Source: Diphasiastrum complanatum (Eukaryota > Streptophyta > Lycopodiopsida > Lycopodiales > Lycopodiaceae). Taken from it: a DNA stretch of 64,000 bases. The notes under the pieces were generated by a model, which was not told the origin of the DNA, did not search any database, and saw nothing but the letters and a program-made list of their open reading frames with translations. The position numbers and the translations under genes are program-made. Of the stretch, positions 1 through 10,300 are shown piece by piece (positions within the stretch are counted from its first letter, which is position 1; every line of letters begins with the position of its first letter). Location of the stretch: the NCBI GenBank assembly GCA_029204225.1, contig CM055104.1, forward strand, positions 20,365,761 to 20,429,760. The letters run 5' to 3'.

Positions 1-960
1 CTATTCTTGCTGATAGTGAATCCATTATAGCCGATCCTTTGATCCCGAATACCCCTGAAGAGGAATCACTTCTACCTCCAGCATTTATGATCTCCATCAT
101 TCGTGCAGATCAGTTATGTTCCTATGAATATCTCAACACAAGTAAAACTTTCCTCTCTTGAAGCTATGATCCAAGCTATGCAATCTCATCTTCAAAAACT
201 AGATTCATCTATTGATGATCTCAAGAAAGAAGTTGCAGCTATCAAAATCGAAGCTTCCTCTCACTCGGCTACTTCAGCCAAGATCCAACAGCTTGAAAGT
301 CAAGTGGAACAGCATCATACCGCTATCCGATCTTGGGCAGATGTGCTTAAAGGTCCTAATATTGTTGTTTCACCACCTCCACCTTCATTTATCTCAGCTA
401 CGTTCACCGAGAGCCGGTTGCGAGCGCAAAAGGCTCTTAATGTCCGAGTCAGAGGTATTACGAACTCCCATGATGCTGTTGGTGAAGCTAAAAAGTTTCT
501 TGAAGAAAGTCTTCAACACCACCACAAAGATATGGATACTGCATGGCCGCCTAAGAAAGATCCAGGTACTCGTCATACGTTTTGCACCTGCAACTAGTCG
601 TCATGAAGTGCTAAGGAAGAGATCTACACTGCGGGGTACCACGATACACCTGGATGAAGACCTTACTTACATTCAGGTTCAAGAACCGAAAAATGCAAAA
701 CAGGAGACTATAACGAATGGAAAGAGGTTGATCTATAGAGACGGTATCATTCGTTTTGTAGATATTAAACCTTTTGCTATTAATGAGATATCTAATATTG
801 TTCAGAGTTAGTGAGAGGGTTAGAGCACTGAAGAGATGCCAGTTGAATCTGTAAATGGTCTTCGTACCATATAATCCTGGACATTATCCTCTTCTTAGTT
901 AGTTTGGTTTTTGATACGCCTTATGGCATGGAAAAGACGTTAATAAAGCTTTCTTTCTTT
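1..960 (+). mobile_element. LINE ORF1-like remnant with 3' end
   Basis: An open frame at 103-597 begins with heptad-like spacing of Leu/Ile (about residues 12-75, a probable coiled coil). A linker with 'SPPPPS' and a segment containing 'KALNVRVRGI' follow. Around 560-580 the frame shifts by one, and the protein continues to about 811 in the next frame with 'ATSRHEVLRKRSTLRG' and 'IHLDEDLT', which I know as a conserved block in plant non-LTR ORF1-like proteins. After the stop comes an untranslated stretch, then 'aataaagc' and a CTTT/CT-rich tail from about 950, as expected of a LINE 3' end. No endonuclease or reverse transcriptase lies between, so the copy is internally deleted or belongs to a short derivative. 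The left side runs off the window. The family assignment rests on memory of similar proteins. Confidence 0.5.
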
Positions 961-969
961 CTTTCTTTC

Positions 970-1029
970 TCTCTCTCTCTTTCTACGATGCGAAGGACTC
1001 GGGTCTCGAATCGTAGAAAGAGAGAGAGA
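970..1029. repeat. Perfect 20-bp inverted repeat (hairpin)
   Basis: The arms at 970-989 and 1010-1029 are exact reverse complements (CT-run plus TTTCTACGAT against ATCGTAGAAA plus GA-run) around a 20-nt spacer. The hairpin sits exactly where the CTTT tail of the LINE-like piece ends and the CGCGAA-rich repeats begin. Confidence 0.85.
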
Positions 1030-2240
1030 ATTTTTCGCGAAAGAGAGAATATTTGGTAGAAACCAAGAGAATTTTTTGCGACTCAAAAGAGCGAATTTTT
1101 CGCGAATTTTTTTTGAAGTACTCAAAAATTTGAGACTCGACAAATTCGCAGATTTCAAGAAGGCTTCGCGAAATTGGCCCTCGAAAAATGCGACACTGAC
1201 CCTCGAAAAAATGCGACACTAGCCTCCCCTCCAGAAAATTTTTTCGAGATATTTTCACGAAGGCATCGGGATTTTCGCGAAATTTTCGCGAAGCCTTCAG
1301 GGAAATTTCGCGAAAATTTCCCGACATTGGCCCTCCCCCTCCAGAAAAATGTGACACTCCCCTCCCCCTCCCGAACAATGCGACTCGTCGGCCGGCACAC
1401 TTCGGCCACGTACACACATACATCGGCCACCCGTCAACGAGGAGATACTAAATTTCCAAATCATCGGAAAATCATCGCCCGTCAACGAGATACTCAATTT
1501 CCAAATCATCGGCCGTCACCTAGATCGATACACACATTCCCTGCCACCTTCGACCACCCACGAATTTTTGTTCATTAGCTAATGGAGGTCCAATTTGTTG
1601 GGAAGCCAAAATGTGACTTTCACGTCGTCCATTCTAATCTATTTTGCCCTAGAGCATTTATTCAAGAAAATGGTTAGTAGGTTGAAATAGAGAGCATTAC
1701 CGTTTTTATGACATCCCATATAATTGTATGATAGAAACATCTCGAAATATTTCCCTGACGGCTTCGTGAAAATTTCGCGAAATTGGCCCTCGAAAAATGC
1801 AACATTGACCCTCGACAAATGCGACACTAACCTCCCCTCCAAAAAAAAAATTTTGAGGTATTTTCGCAAAGGCGTCGGGATTTTCGCGAAGCCTTCAGGG
1901 ATCTGATTTGGCGAGGGCTTCAGGGATTTTCGCGAAATTTTCGCGAGGCCTTCAGAGAAATTTGGCGAAGCCTTCGGGACGCGATTTTCGCGAGGGCTTC
2001 GGTATTTTTGCGAAGGCATCAAGATTTTTGCGAAGCCGTCAGGAAACATTTTGAGATACTTTCGCGAAGGCATTGGGATTTTCGCGAAATTTTCGCAAAG
2101 CCTTCAAGGAAATTTTGCGAAATTTTTAAGACATTGGCCCTCCCCCTCCAGAAAAATGTACAATTTTTTGAGGTATTTTCGCAAAGGCATCGGGATTTTC
2201 GCGAAATTTTCGCGAAGGATTCAGGAATAAAGTACTTACA
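1030..2240. repeat. Degenerate array of TTCGCGAA palindrome repeats
   Basis: Units such as TTTTCGCGAAATTTTCGCGA, 'GAAGGCATCGGGATTTTCGCG' variants and 'GCCTTCAGGGA' recur many times at 1160-1370 and 1745-2230. Each larger block also carries 'TTGGCCCTC', 'AAAAATGYGACAC' and 'CCTCCCCTCC'. At least three related blocks are visible (about 1160, 1745 and 2040 onward). Long minus-strand open frames here (such as 983-1423 and 1639-2073) only translate the repeat and are not taken as genes. The CpG content is far above the surrounding DNA. Confidence 0.8.
1433..1520. repeat. Two-copy tandem repeat of about 45 bp
   Basis: 'CGTCAACGAG', 'GATACT', 'AATTTCCAAATCATCGG' occur at 1433-1477 and again at 1480-1515 with small indels. 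It lies between two blocks of the CGCGAA repeat. Confidence 0.6.
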
Positions 2241-2648
2241 CTCAAATTACATTAAGTCAATGTTAGTTCTGGGAATGCTATTTAGAATTCCTACAGAACT
2301 GTGCGAAAAGTGAAGCTTGGAAAGCTTAAGCTTGAGTTTGAACAATCTATACTAAAAAGCGAAAACCGTAACAAATAGACCACATTGTCTATGCTGGAGC
2401 ACCCTATTCTACAGTCCATCCATTAGATTAGGAAACAGTTCTCTATATCATCTGCCTACCAAAACATATCTGCGCTTCTAAAAGTGATCACAGCTTAGAA
2501 GTCAGCCAGCCGTTTGGGGGTGATGGCGTTAGTGTGGGCTACTGTGGAGCTACTACATGCTACTGTACAGCTTGCATGTTCCATAAGCACTATTTTGATG
2601 ATGTACCAAAGCTTTTCAAATAAAGATGCTCCAAATACATATTATGTG

Positions 2649-2650
<2 letters not shown>
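2241..2650. other. Intergenic, no gene seen
   Basis: Separates the CGCGAA repeats from the dioxygenase gene. It should hold that gene's promoter, but I see no clear TATA box or known box at a convincing distance. Confidence 0.4.

Positions 2651-2724
<74 letters not shown>
2651..2724. repeat. (TC)37 microsatellite in dioxygenase leader
   Basis: Uninterrupted TC dinucleotides for 74 nt, ending 49 nt before the ATG at 2774. CT-rich tracts in this position are common in plant 5' leaders and can bind GAGA-type factors (BBR/BPC family); that role is inference here. Confidence 0.97.
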
Positions 2725-2728
<4 letters not shown>

Positions 2729-2773
2729 AAATACGTTATAACCTGCAATTCACTTCTGCAATCGGAGTGAAAA

Positions 2774-3370
2774 ATGGCTGCAACGATGAAGTCCCCCATT
2801 TCAGCTGCGGATCTAACCAACATCCCAGACTTCGTAGAAAAATTCAAGGGATTAAAAGCTTTGGTGGACACTAGCATAACAAATATTCCCGATTTCTATG
2901 TCAGACTTAAGAATGAGCGACCCGGCGAAGTAGACACAGCAAGCGTTGATCAGATCCCAGTGTTTGACCTTGCAGCTTTTCACGGCGAAGGAAGCGGTGC
3001 ACTGGTGAAAGCCATCGGGGAAGCGTGTGAGGAGTGGGGATATTTCAGGTACAGGCTTTATCTTCTTTGTACATTTTTAATTGGCCTTCATGATTTAGCA
3101 GATGATGCATAACCATGATGTTCAGGTGATCAACCATGGAGTGCCATCAAATGTTATGAAAAGTATGATGGGAGCTGGCAAGGGATTCTTCCATTTGCCC
3201 AGGGACGAGAAGATGCTCTATTACTCTAACGTCCCCTCACAGCCTGTTAGATTTGGAACTAGCTTCAACCCTCTACACAAGTCAGTTTTGGAGTGGAGAG
3301 ACGTTCTCAAACACATAGTCATCACTTCACCACCAGAAGAAACCATACAGTACTGGCCCCCAGCCTACAG
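2774..3370 (+). pseudogene. 2-oxoglutarate/Fe(II) dioxygenase, 5' two exons only
   Basis: Exon 1 (2774-3048) encodes about 91 residues with the DIOX_N signature 'IPVFDLAAF', then 'AIGEACEEWGYF'. After a 77-nt GT-AG intron, exon 2 (3126-3370) continues with 'VINHGVPSNVM', 'GFFHLPRDEKM', 'VRFGTSFNP' and 'LEWRDVLK', ending 'YWPPAYR' at a GT. The VRFGTSF-x-P and LEW-(K/R)-D blocks resemble feruloyl-CoA 6'-hydroxylase-like DOXC enzymes, which make coumarins. Two defects show. Joining at the only good GT-AG sites leaves exon 1 in phase 2 and exon 2 in phase 0, as if one base of a TTCCAG had been lost. No exon with the HxD...H iron site or RxS motif follows before the SFR2 gene. So it is probably a truncated pseudogene; a distant third exon is less likely. 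ATG chosen as first in-frame Met after the TC tract. Confidence 0.8.
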
Positions 3371-4182
3371 GTACGAGGCAATCAGCTTAAATTCCAGCTC
3401 AAGCTGATGTTTCTTCTGTAGCAAGAATCTAAAGAATTCATCCAACCGAAGACTGGGGGTCTTTTTTTAATCAGGGAAGCCACAAAAAATTACATACTGG
3501 AATCATGAGCTACTGTTGATCATACTCAGATTGTATTAATAGAACTTAGATGTTCAATTATGCCACCAGATTTTTGAGTTAATCACCTTTATCCAAGAGA
3601 AAGTTATAGGTAGCTAACATCATGCTAGAAACACTAAAAGTTATTAAATATTTCAAAGCTCATCCTAATAGGTAACTAGGACTTGATATGAAGATAACTC
3701 ACATTCAAGAAATAGACACTTAACATAAAGGATCTCAGAGAAAAAAATCTTATAAAAATCTTATACAATGTCAAGGACAACGAAGGGTGTGATACCACTA
3801 CTACACTAATGAACCAACGGTCATAGATCATGAACTAAAACAATCTTCAACATTGGTTGTGATTGTAAACTTGGAACCTTTGCTACAGAGAAATCTCTTA
3901 TGACAAGAAGACAATGGTCAAGACTATGTCTTCTTGGGCTTATTGATGGAGCTTAAGATGCTTAATGGTCATCGTAGAGTTGAGTTTCCTAATGCAACTA
4001 GGATAATTATCTAAAAGAGATTCCAAGTGGCTAACACTTTTTTGAATCTAGACATCTAAACTTAGAGAGAAATAGACAAAACACGAAGATATTTTAGAAA
4101 GAGAGAAGGATAGAGCTATAACTTTCGCAAATTTCCATGTCTATTACTTGATGATTGACAATCATGTATCGGGAGATTTCAC
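3371..4182. other. No recognisable gene; expected SFR2 tail missing
   Basis: AT-rich sequence. I looked on the minus strand for the GH1 C-terminal blocks (TENG nucleophile, W-SDNWEW) that should follow the exon at 4183-4348, and on the plus strand for the dioxygenase HxD block. Neither is visible. Confidence 0.5.
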
Positions 4183-4348
4183 CTGTCCATAGTAATTGAT
4201 CCCACAAAAGTCCAAATGATTTTGAATTTGATCGATCCACTGAAACTCAGTAAGCCACTTTGTTGAAAGAGCAATTGGGATATCCAAAAACCCATATGGC
4301 TTTATGACTCCAACGTGATGAGCAACCCCAACCATAGATTTGGAGGTC
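4183..4348 (-). CDS. SFR2: SFR2 exon, GINYYGQ block
   Basis: After acceptor CTACAG the first G completes the Gly codon left by the exon at 9090-9311. 55 further codons follow, containing '[16 protein letters not shown]' and ending 'CGINYYGQ' at donor GTGAAA. The spacing matches the Arabidopsis protein (GVAHHVSFMRPYG ... FIGINYYGQ) with almost no gaps. This is the last SFR2 exon visible. Confidence 0.88.
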
Positions 4349-7300
4349 CTGTAGCAATTGTCTAAGATTAGCAAAATATTATCCTTTGAAAATGTGCACA
4401 TAATCGAAAGACTTAACCATACAAAAAGATAGTTATAAGAAGAACTTTTTGAGATGATAAGGTAAGAGTACAATGGTTCTTGATGTTTTAGTAATGGCTC
4501 AGCCTCATGAGCATTCAATAGCTATAACATAAGCCTTGGAGAGGCTTCATCATAAGTGTTATGAAAAGTTGCGATTTATCCTGAGAGTTTATATCTAGGA
4601 ATGTACATTGTTGACCATCCTAAGTGATATTGATACGTTTCTGTTCTAAGCTTGATGTGGTAGACAATTGAAGGATGTAGGCAAGGTTGTAGATGACCTA
4701 GACATTGTCAGTGTCACCCTCAATGGGCTTCCTCCACAATTCCAGCATCTTGTGACCACATTAAATGTAAGAGAGAAACCGCCAAGCTACGATGATGTGG
4801 CTGGAGTTCTTCTTCAAGAAAAGTTAAGATCCCAAACTTATGGGACAACAAAGGTTAATGCACAATCTCAAGCTCTTGTTGCATACAACAACAAGAAAAA
4901 TCCAAAGAATATGAAGAAACAAGGTTCTAAAAATGCTAAGTGTTCTATTTGTGGTAGGAAAAGTCACAAAGAAGCAGATTGTGCATCTAAAGCAAAGCAA
5001 AAGCAAGTTTCTTCTTCTTCAACAAACAAGGTACAAGGCCCTTGTTTCAGAAAGAGCAAACATTCAGCATCGAATTGCTATATCAAACAAGCTGCGGCGG
5101 AAGCACAAGTCAAATGGAAATCAAACTCTCAATCAACCGAGCAAGCCGAAGACAAATCAACCAACTTCGTTGGTGGTGGTGGTCTTAGCGATGAGTACCT
5201 ACTCATGGTAAATCCAAACTCAACAAGCGACGAGGAATGGGTAATGGACAGCGGAGCATCTTCACACATGACTCCTAGAAAGGATTGGTTTTCATCCTTT
5301 TCTAAAGGTATAAATGGTCAAGTTGTGCTAGGAGCTCACAAGATATAGTTGGCGAAGGTGATATTCCAATTCAATTCAATTCTGGATTTCAAGTGTGATC
5401 CAGAATGCTTTGCTTATTCCTAACCTTGCTTGAAATCTTTTATCGGTTGGTGCTATAACTGATCAAGACATGCTTGTGGATTTCTTCAATGGTAGGTGCT
5501 TCATTAAAGACTTAAAGCAAGATAATAAATTAGAGATAAAGGAAAATTATACCAGATTAATACAATACTTGATCAACACGCTTTGTCTTCAAAAGTTGTC
5601 AATCAAAGTTTACTTTGGCATAGAAGATACGATCACTTACATTATAAAAGCATCAAGTATCTTCATGATCAAAATCTTGTATTTGGCTGACCTCCAATCG
5701 AGGTTAGCTAAGAGGTATGTGAACCGTAAACATCTTTCTTTAGTAAATGCTCAGTGGAGAGGCAATAGAGGCGTGATCTTGAATAAACTTCCGATAGTAA
5801 CCAACATGGCCCAGAAATCCTCTGAGCTCACAAAGATTCGTTGGTTCCTTTAAGTTCTTTATGATCTCCACTTTATCTTTGTCAACTTCAATACCTCTCT
5901 TTGATATTCTGTGTCCCAGAAGTATGCCCTCCAGCATGCCAAAAAAACACTTCCCAGCGTGAAGACACAGGGAAGTCTCTCTGCAACACTGCAATGTCTT
6001 TCACAACTTGAAAGATGTGTCTTTTGAGCTATATACACAGAAGTCTGTCTATGGCAAGCACCATCGACAAAAGTTTCCATTGGATGGTTCAACACGAGCC
6101 AAATCAATCTTAGAGATCATTGATAGCGATATTTGGGGATCAGCCCAAACTCAAAGTATTGGTGGCTCAACATACTTCTTAACCTTCATCGACGATTATT
6201 CAAGAAAAACTTGGGAATACTTCTTGAAGCATAAGTCTCAAGTTGTTATGAACAAATTCATAGGTATTGGTATCAATGATGCATAAAAGACAACAAAAGG
6301 CATTCACTTTGCATTCTCCAACTAAGAAACTGTATGAATATCAATGGTCGCCGATAGCTCAAGCAGATCTCCAACTAAGATCTCCAAATAGTACAACTCC
6401 CCTACAAGAAGCTCAAGACTCAAAATGATCAAAGCTACTAAATGACCAGCCTTAGTGGCTTTTTATAGTGAAAGAAACCTACCTCCCTTAATATTGAATT
6501 AGAGGGAAGGTGAAATTCAAAAAGAAAACCATGTAAATGGTATTTCTAGACCCGTCACATGTAATATAACTGCGTGTCCACAAATACTGTCAAAAATAGA
6601 GAAGGATGAACTATAATGTGTGTCCATAACACTCCCCTCATCTAAAACATTGCCCTCAATGTGGGCTATAAAAAATAATGTTAACTACCATAGCTACTTT
6701 AGTACCGTTGTATTGTTGTTTTCTTTCTGAGGTTATACATTTCGCGCTAATGGTGTCAATCCAAGAGCCGAATCCCCTACAGCCGCGGAAAACCGCTTTC
6801 AGTACAATGAAGCTAACCAAATTTTATCTCAATTCTAGTGGATGCTAAAGCTAGATCAGTATGTAAGTACCGGTGGTCGTCGGGGAAACTGAGGCATCAT
6901 CATCAACAAGTAATGAAGAATCAATAGTTGGAGCAGCGAGAGCATCGGGGGCATTAACATCAGGCAAATCAACAGGAGGTATAACAACAACAGCATGAAA
7001 ATCAAGGACTCCATCAGTGTGGGCGGAAGCGTGTGCTGTGATGTGCGGAAAATTGTAGGAACTAGACGAGCTAATACGAATCACAGACAACACAACAATC
7101 AGTCGAATGCATGCAAAACAAAACAACGCTGGAAGAACATAATATCTTTTGTATTTCCTTTTCTTAGAGTGAGTTGACAGTGTGACGCCAAGCACCCTGA
7201 AGCTCCTCTTACACAACCATAGGTGTCGATGGTGTGTCTCGAACTATTGGTCGTTCAGGGAATGTGTCGAAAAAGGTTGGTTGAGTTCACCATTTCCAAC

Positions 7301-10300
7301 ACTCCCTCTTGAACGATACAGCCTTTTTCATCCAATTCCTATTGATCTTCTTTGTTTTGTAAACAATGGCTTGTCTAATGGTTTGGTCAGGAGATCTGCG
7401 ATCATGTCTTCCGATTTCATGAATTCGACACTGAGTTCTCATTTCGAGATCAGATCTCGAATGTGATGATACTTCAAAGGTATATGTTTAGTTTTCGAAT
7501 GAAACAAATTTTGCGCTAAGTAAATAGCACTCTATGAATCCATCTTCATGATGGATCTTGATGCGGTATGGCAATCCCTTCTAACATCATCTTCATAAGC
7601 GATTGTATGCCTTCTTTCGCTAGTGATGGACTGAAAACTCTTTTGCTTCCAACCATCAACTACAAGAACCTCTATGCAGCAAAAAATTTTGATCCCCCTA
7701 AGCCCTAGACAATGCTCTAATTGCAAGCTATGAAAGCAATATCATATAAAGCATCAGTTACGAATACAACCACGACTGATCTAGAGCTAAGCTATGAAAG
7801 CATCACATAAGCAAGACTTAACCCTAGAAAGCAGAAAGAGAGATTAAGGAGACTAAAGAGAGAGATCAATATCATCAGTTGAGTAACAAATGACACAGAT
7901 TCCCTACTTATAGCCTAGAGGAAGCCCTAAAAGGAAGCTTCCAGTGGTTAGGGCCCAACTGGGAGGGATAATAGTGCGCCCTCCAAGAAGGCCCCCACTC
8001 TCCAGTAATATGTCCAAATGTCCAAATAATTAATAATAAGGCCCAAGGCCAACCATATAGTCTAAGTGTCAATAATGAATAAAAAAGGGCCCAAGGCCTG
8101 CTTATGCATAAAGTAAAGTAAATGTAAATGGACGTGGCGAATGTAATGAGCCGAGTCCATAACTGCATCGCATATGCCAAGTATGGATATCCAAATGAAG
8201 AATCATGTAGCAATGCTCAAATAAGATTATTGTATGAACATCAATGAGCTTAGCATGAGGTATACCATAAGCCCTCCTCTTAAAGGAATCACTAGATGAG
8301 TCTCACACAAGGAGGACCAAATATGATAGAGGTTAGTTTACTTATCTAATATCAAGTCTAGAGTCCCTTAAGACCAAGTAGCTATCAAACAAGGATAGTG
8401 CATACAAGCATATGGTATGAGAGGGTGGTTTCTGCCCTACCAAATGACCGCCCCACCTAACCATCCAAGCCTATCTTCTAGCAACATAAAAATCAAGACC
8501 ATGATCCAAATGATGAATCGCCATATCAATGATAGTCCAAATGAGTAGGAGTACCTAATAATGTTGATATTGTTCCTATACATGCTCATAACTCTTCCAC
8601 ATAAGGCAATTTAGGATCCTATTGTTTAAAATATACTCCAACAGAATTTAAACACAAATACAAACTTTTTAAATCCATGAAAGGTTGGACTACATTCCAA
8701 AGAAATACAATTTTGATTTAGAGTTGTCCATAGCTTTCCAAAACATAGAAAGCTTAGCATAGGCTTATCACTTTGGTTGTATATGGAAACCATAACCTAG
8801 GTAAGATTCAAAAATTAAGAAAATAGAAAAAAGCTTAATTCACCAAATTGGGTAGCAAGTTCAGCATATCTAAGATAGCTCCACAACAAAGACCAAAATT
8901 AATTACATTTAGCAAAGCTAAGAAAGCTGAGTGTCCTTAGAACAAAGCGTTGATCTTGAACAAAAGGGAATCGAACCAACAACAATAAAAAACATTAGTT
9001 CTCAATAAACCATATGAAAATGTTAATGAATTATTGAAAAAATAAAAAAAGACACAAATAACACTTGCAAATAGTAAGAAACAGCCTACCCTTGATGAAG
9101 AACTTTGTATGCAGCAATGTGAGCATCGCCAATTGCTTTCATGGCTATCCCGAATTCTCCAACGTTGGTAAAACAACCAATAGAAGCAAGTGTAGAGCGT
9201 TTTGAACCGGGCGGCCAAGTTCCTGAACAATGCGTAAGTAACACAAATATATGTGGCTCATTGAATGTGACCCAATAGTCAACATAATCTCCAAATTGTT
9301 GTTTGGCATACCTGTATCCACAATGAGGAATTTTTGTTAGTTATTAGTTCAATAAAGACCTAATTTAAAGCCATACTTACATCACTATTGACACAGAATA
9401 GAAGTTACAGCTTCTATGGAATTTGAATGAAAACAAAAATGTCCAACACCAAGAAAACCCTCTTTATGAAGTATAAAGAGATGTACAATGGTTTATTCAT
9501 GCAAATGGTAGAGACACATATTCCAAATTAGATACTTGATAGTTAATAATAGAATAAAGCCTCGCTACTATTTCGGGCATAAAACTCAAGGGGCCATGTT
9601 TCGCCCTAACTACGTTAAGAACTTAATTGTGATTATATAGTTGTAGTTTCTCCCTAGGAAAACTACAAATCCTCTAAATAAGAATAAGAAAAGGTGCCCA
9701 GTAACTAAAGAAGACGAAAAATGGAAATTGCAGCTCCAGCTGCACTCATACAATAAACAAAATGCCATTTCAATATTCTAATGTATAGCTCTAGTATGCT
9801 TGTAACTTACTCAGCAAAACTTGTGAAATAGCCAATTGTACGCTGATCGGTCCAACCACCATATTGAAGGGCCCATTTCGGTAATGAATGATGAAATAAA
9901 GTAAGCATAACTTTCATCCCATAATCATGAACTCTTCTAAGGATCCATTTATAGTGCTCAACTGCTTCTTTGTCTGCCTTCACAGCTACATTGTGTCAGA
10001 TATAGACCAGGAATTCGATGTCTCATCCCCACAAATATGCTATTACTTTGATGGTCCTCCAAGCAAGGAAATGACCTCTAAGAAGCTTCTATTTCTTTTT
10101 GGTGCAATTTCTCCAAGAACAAATGATAAATAGTAGACTGCCTAGGTGTCTGGGAAAGCGAAACAATAACTAGACAAATCAACACAATGAGAATGGGATG
10201 GCTAAAAACTTACTGCTTCTTCAACACCATGCAGAGGCTCAACTGGTATGATACGCCCCCAGTCAACACCTAATCGAAAAGCTGTCACTCCCAACTCCTT

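Noticed and set aside
983-2073. Long minus-strand open frames rich in 'FAKI' and 'SRK'
   Set aside because: They are translations of the TTCGCGAA repeat in several frames at once, with no start or domain.
2590-2877. Arg-Glu and Ser-Leu repeat proteins over the TC tract
   Set aside because: Pure dinucleotide repeat translation; same for 54454-54920.
3371-4182. C-terminal exons of SFR2 or third exon of the dioxygenase
   Set aside because: Looked for TENG, SDNWEW, HxD and RxS blocks in the proper strands and found none.
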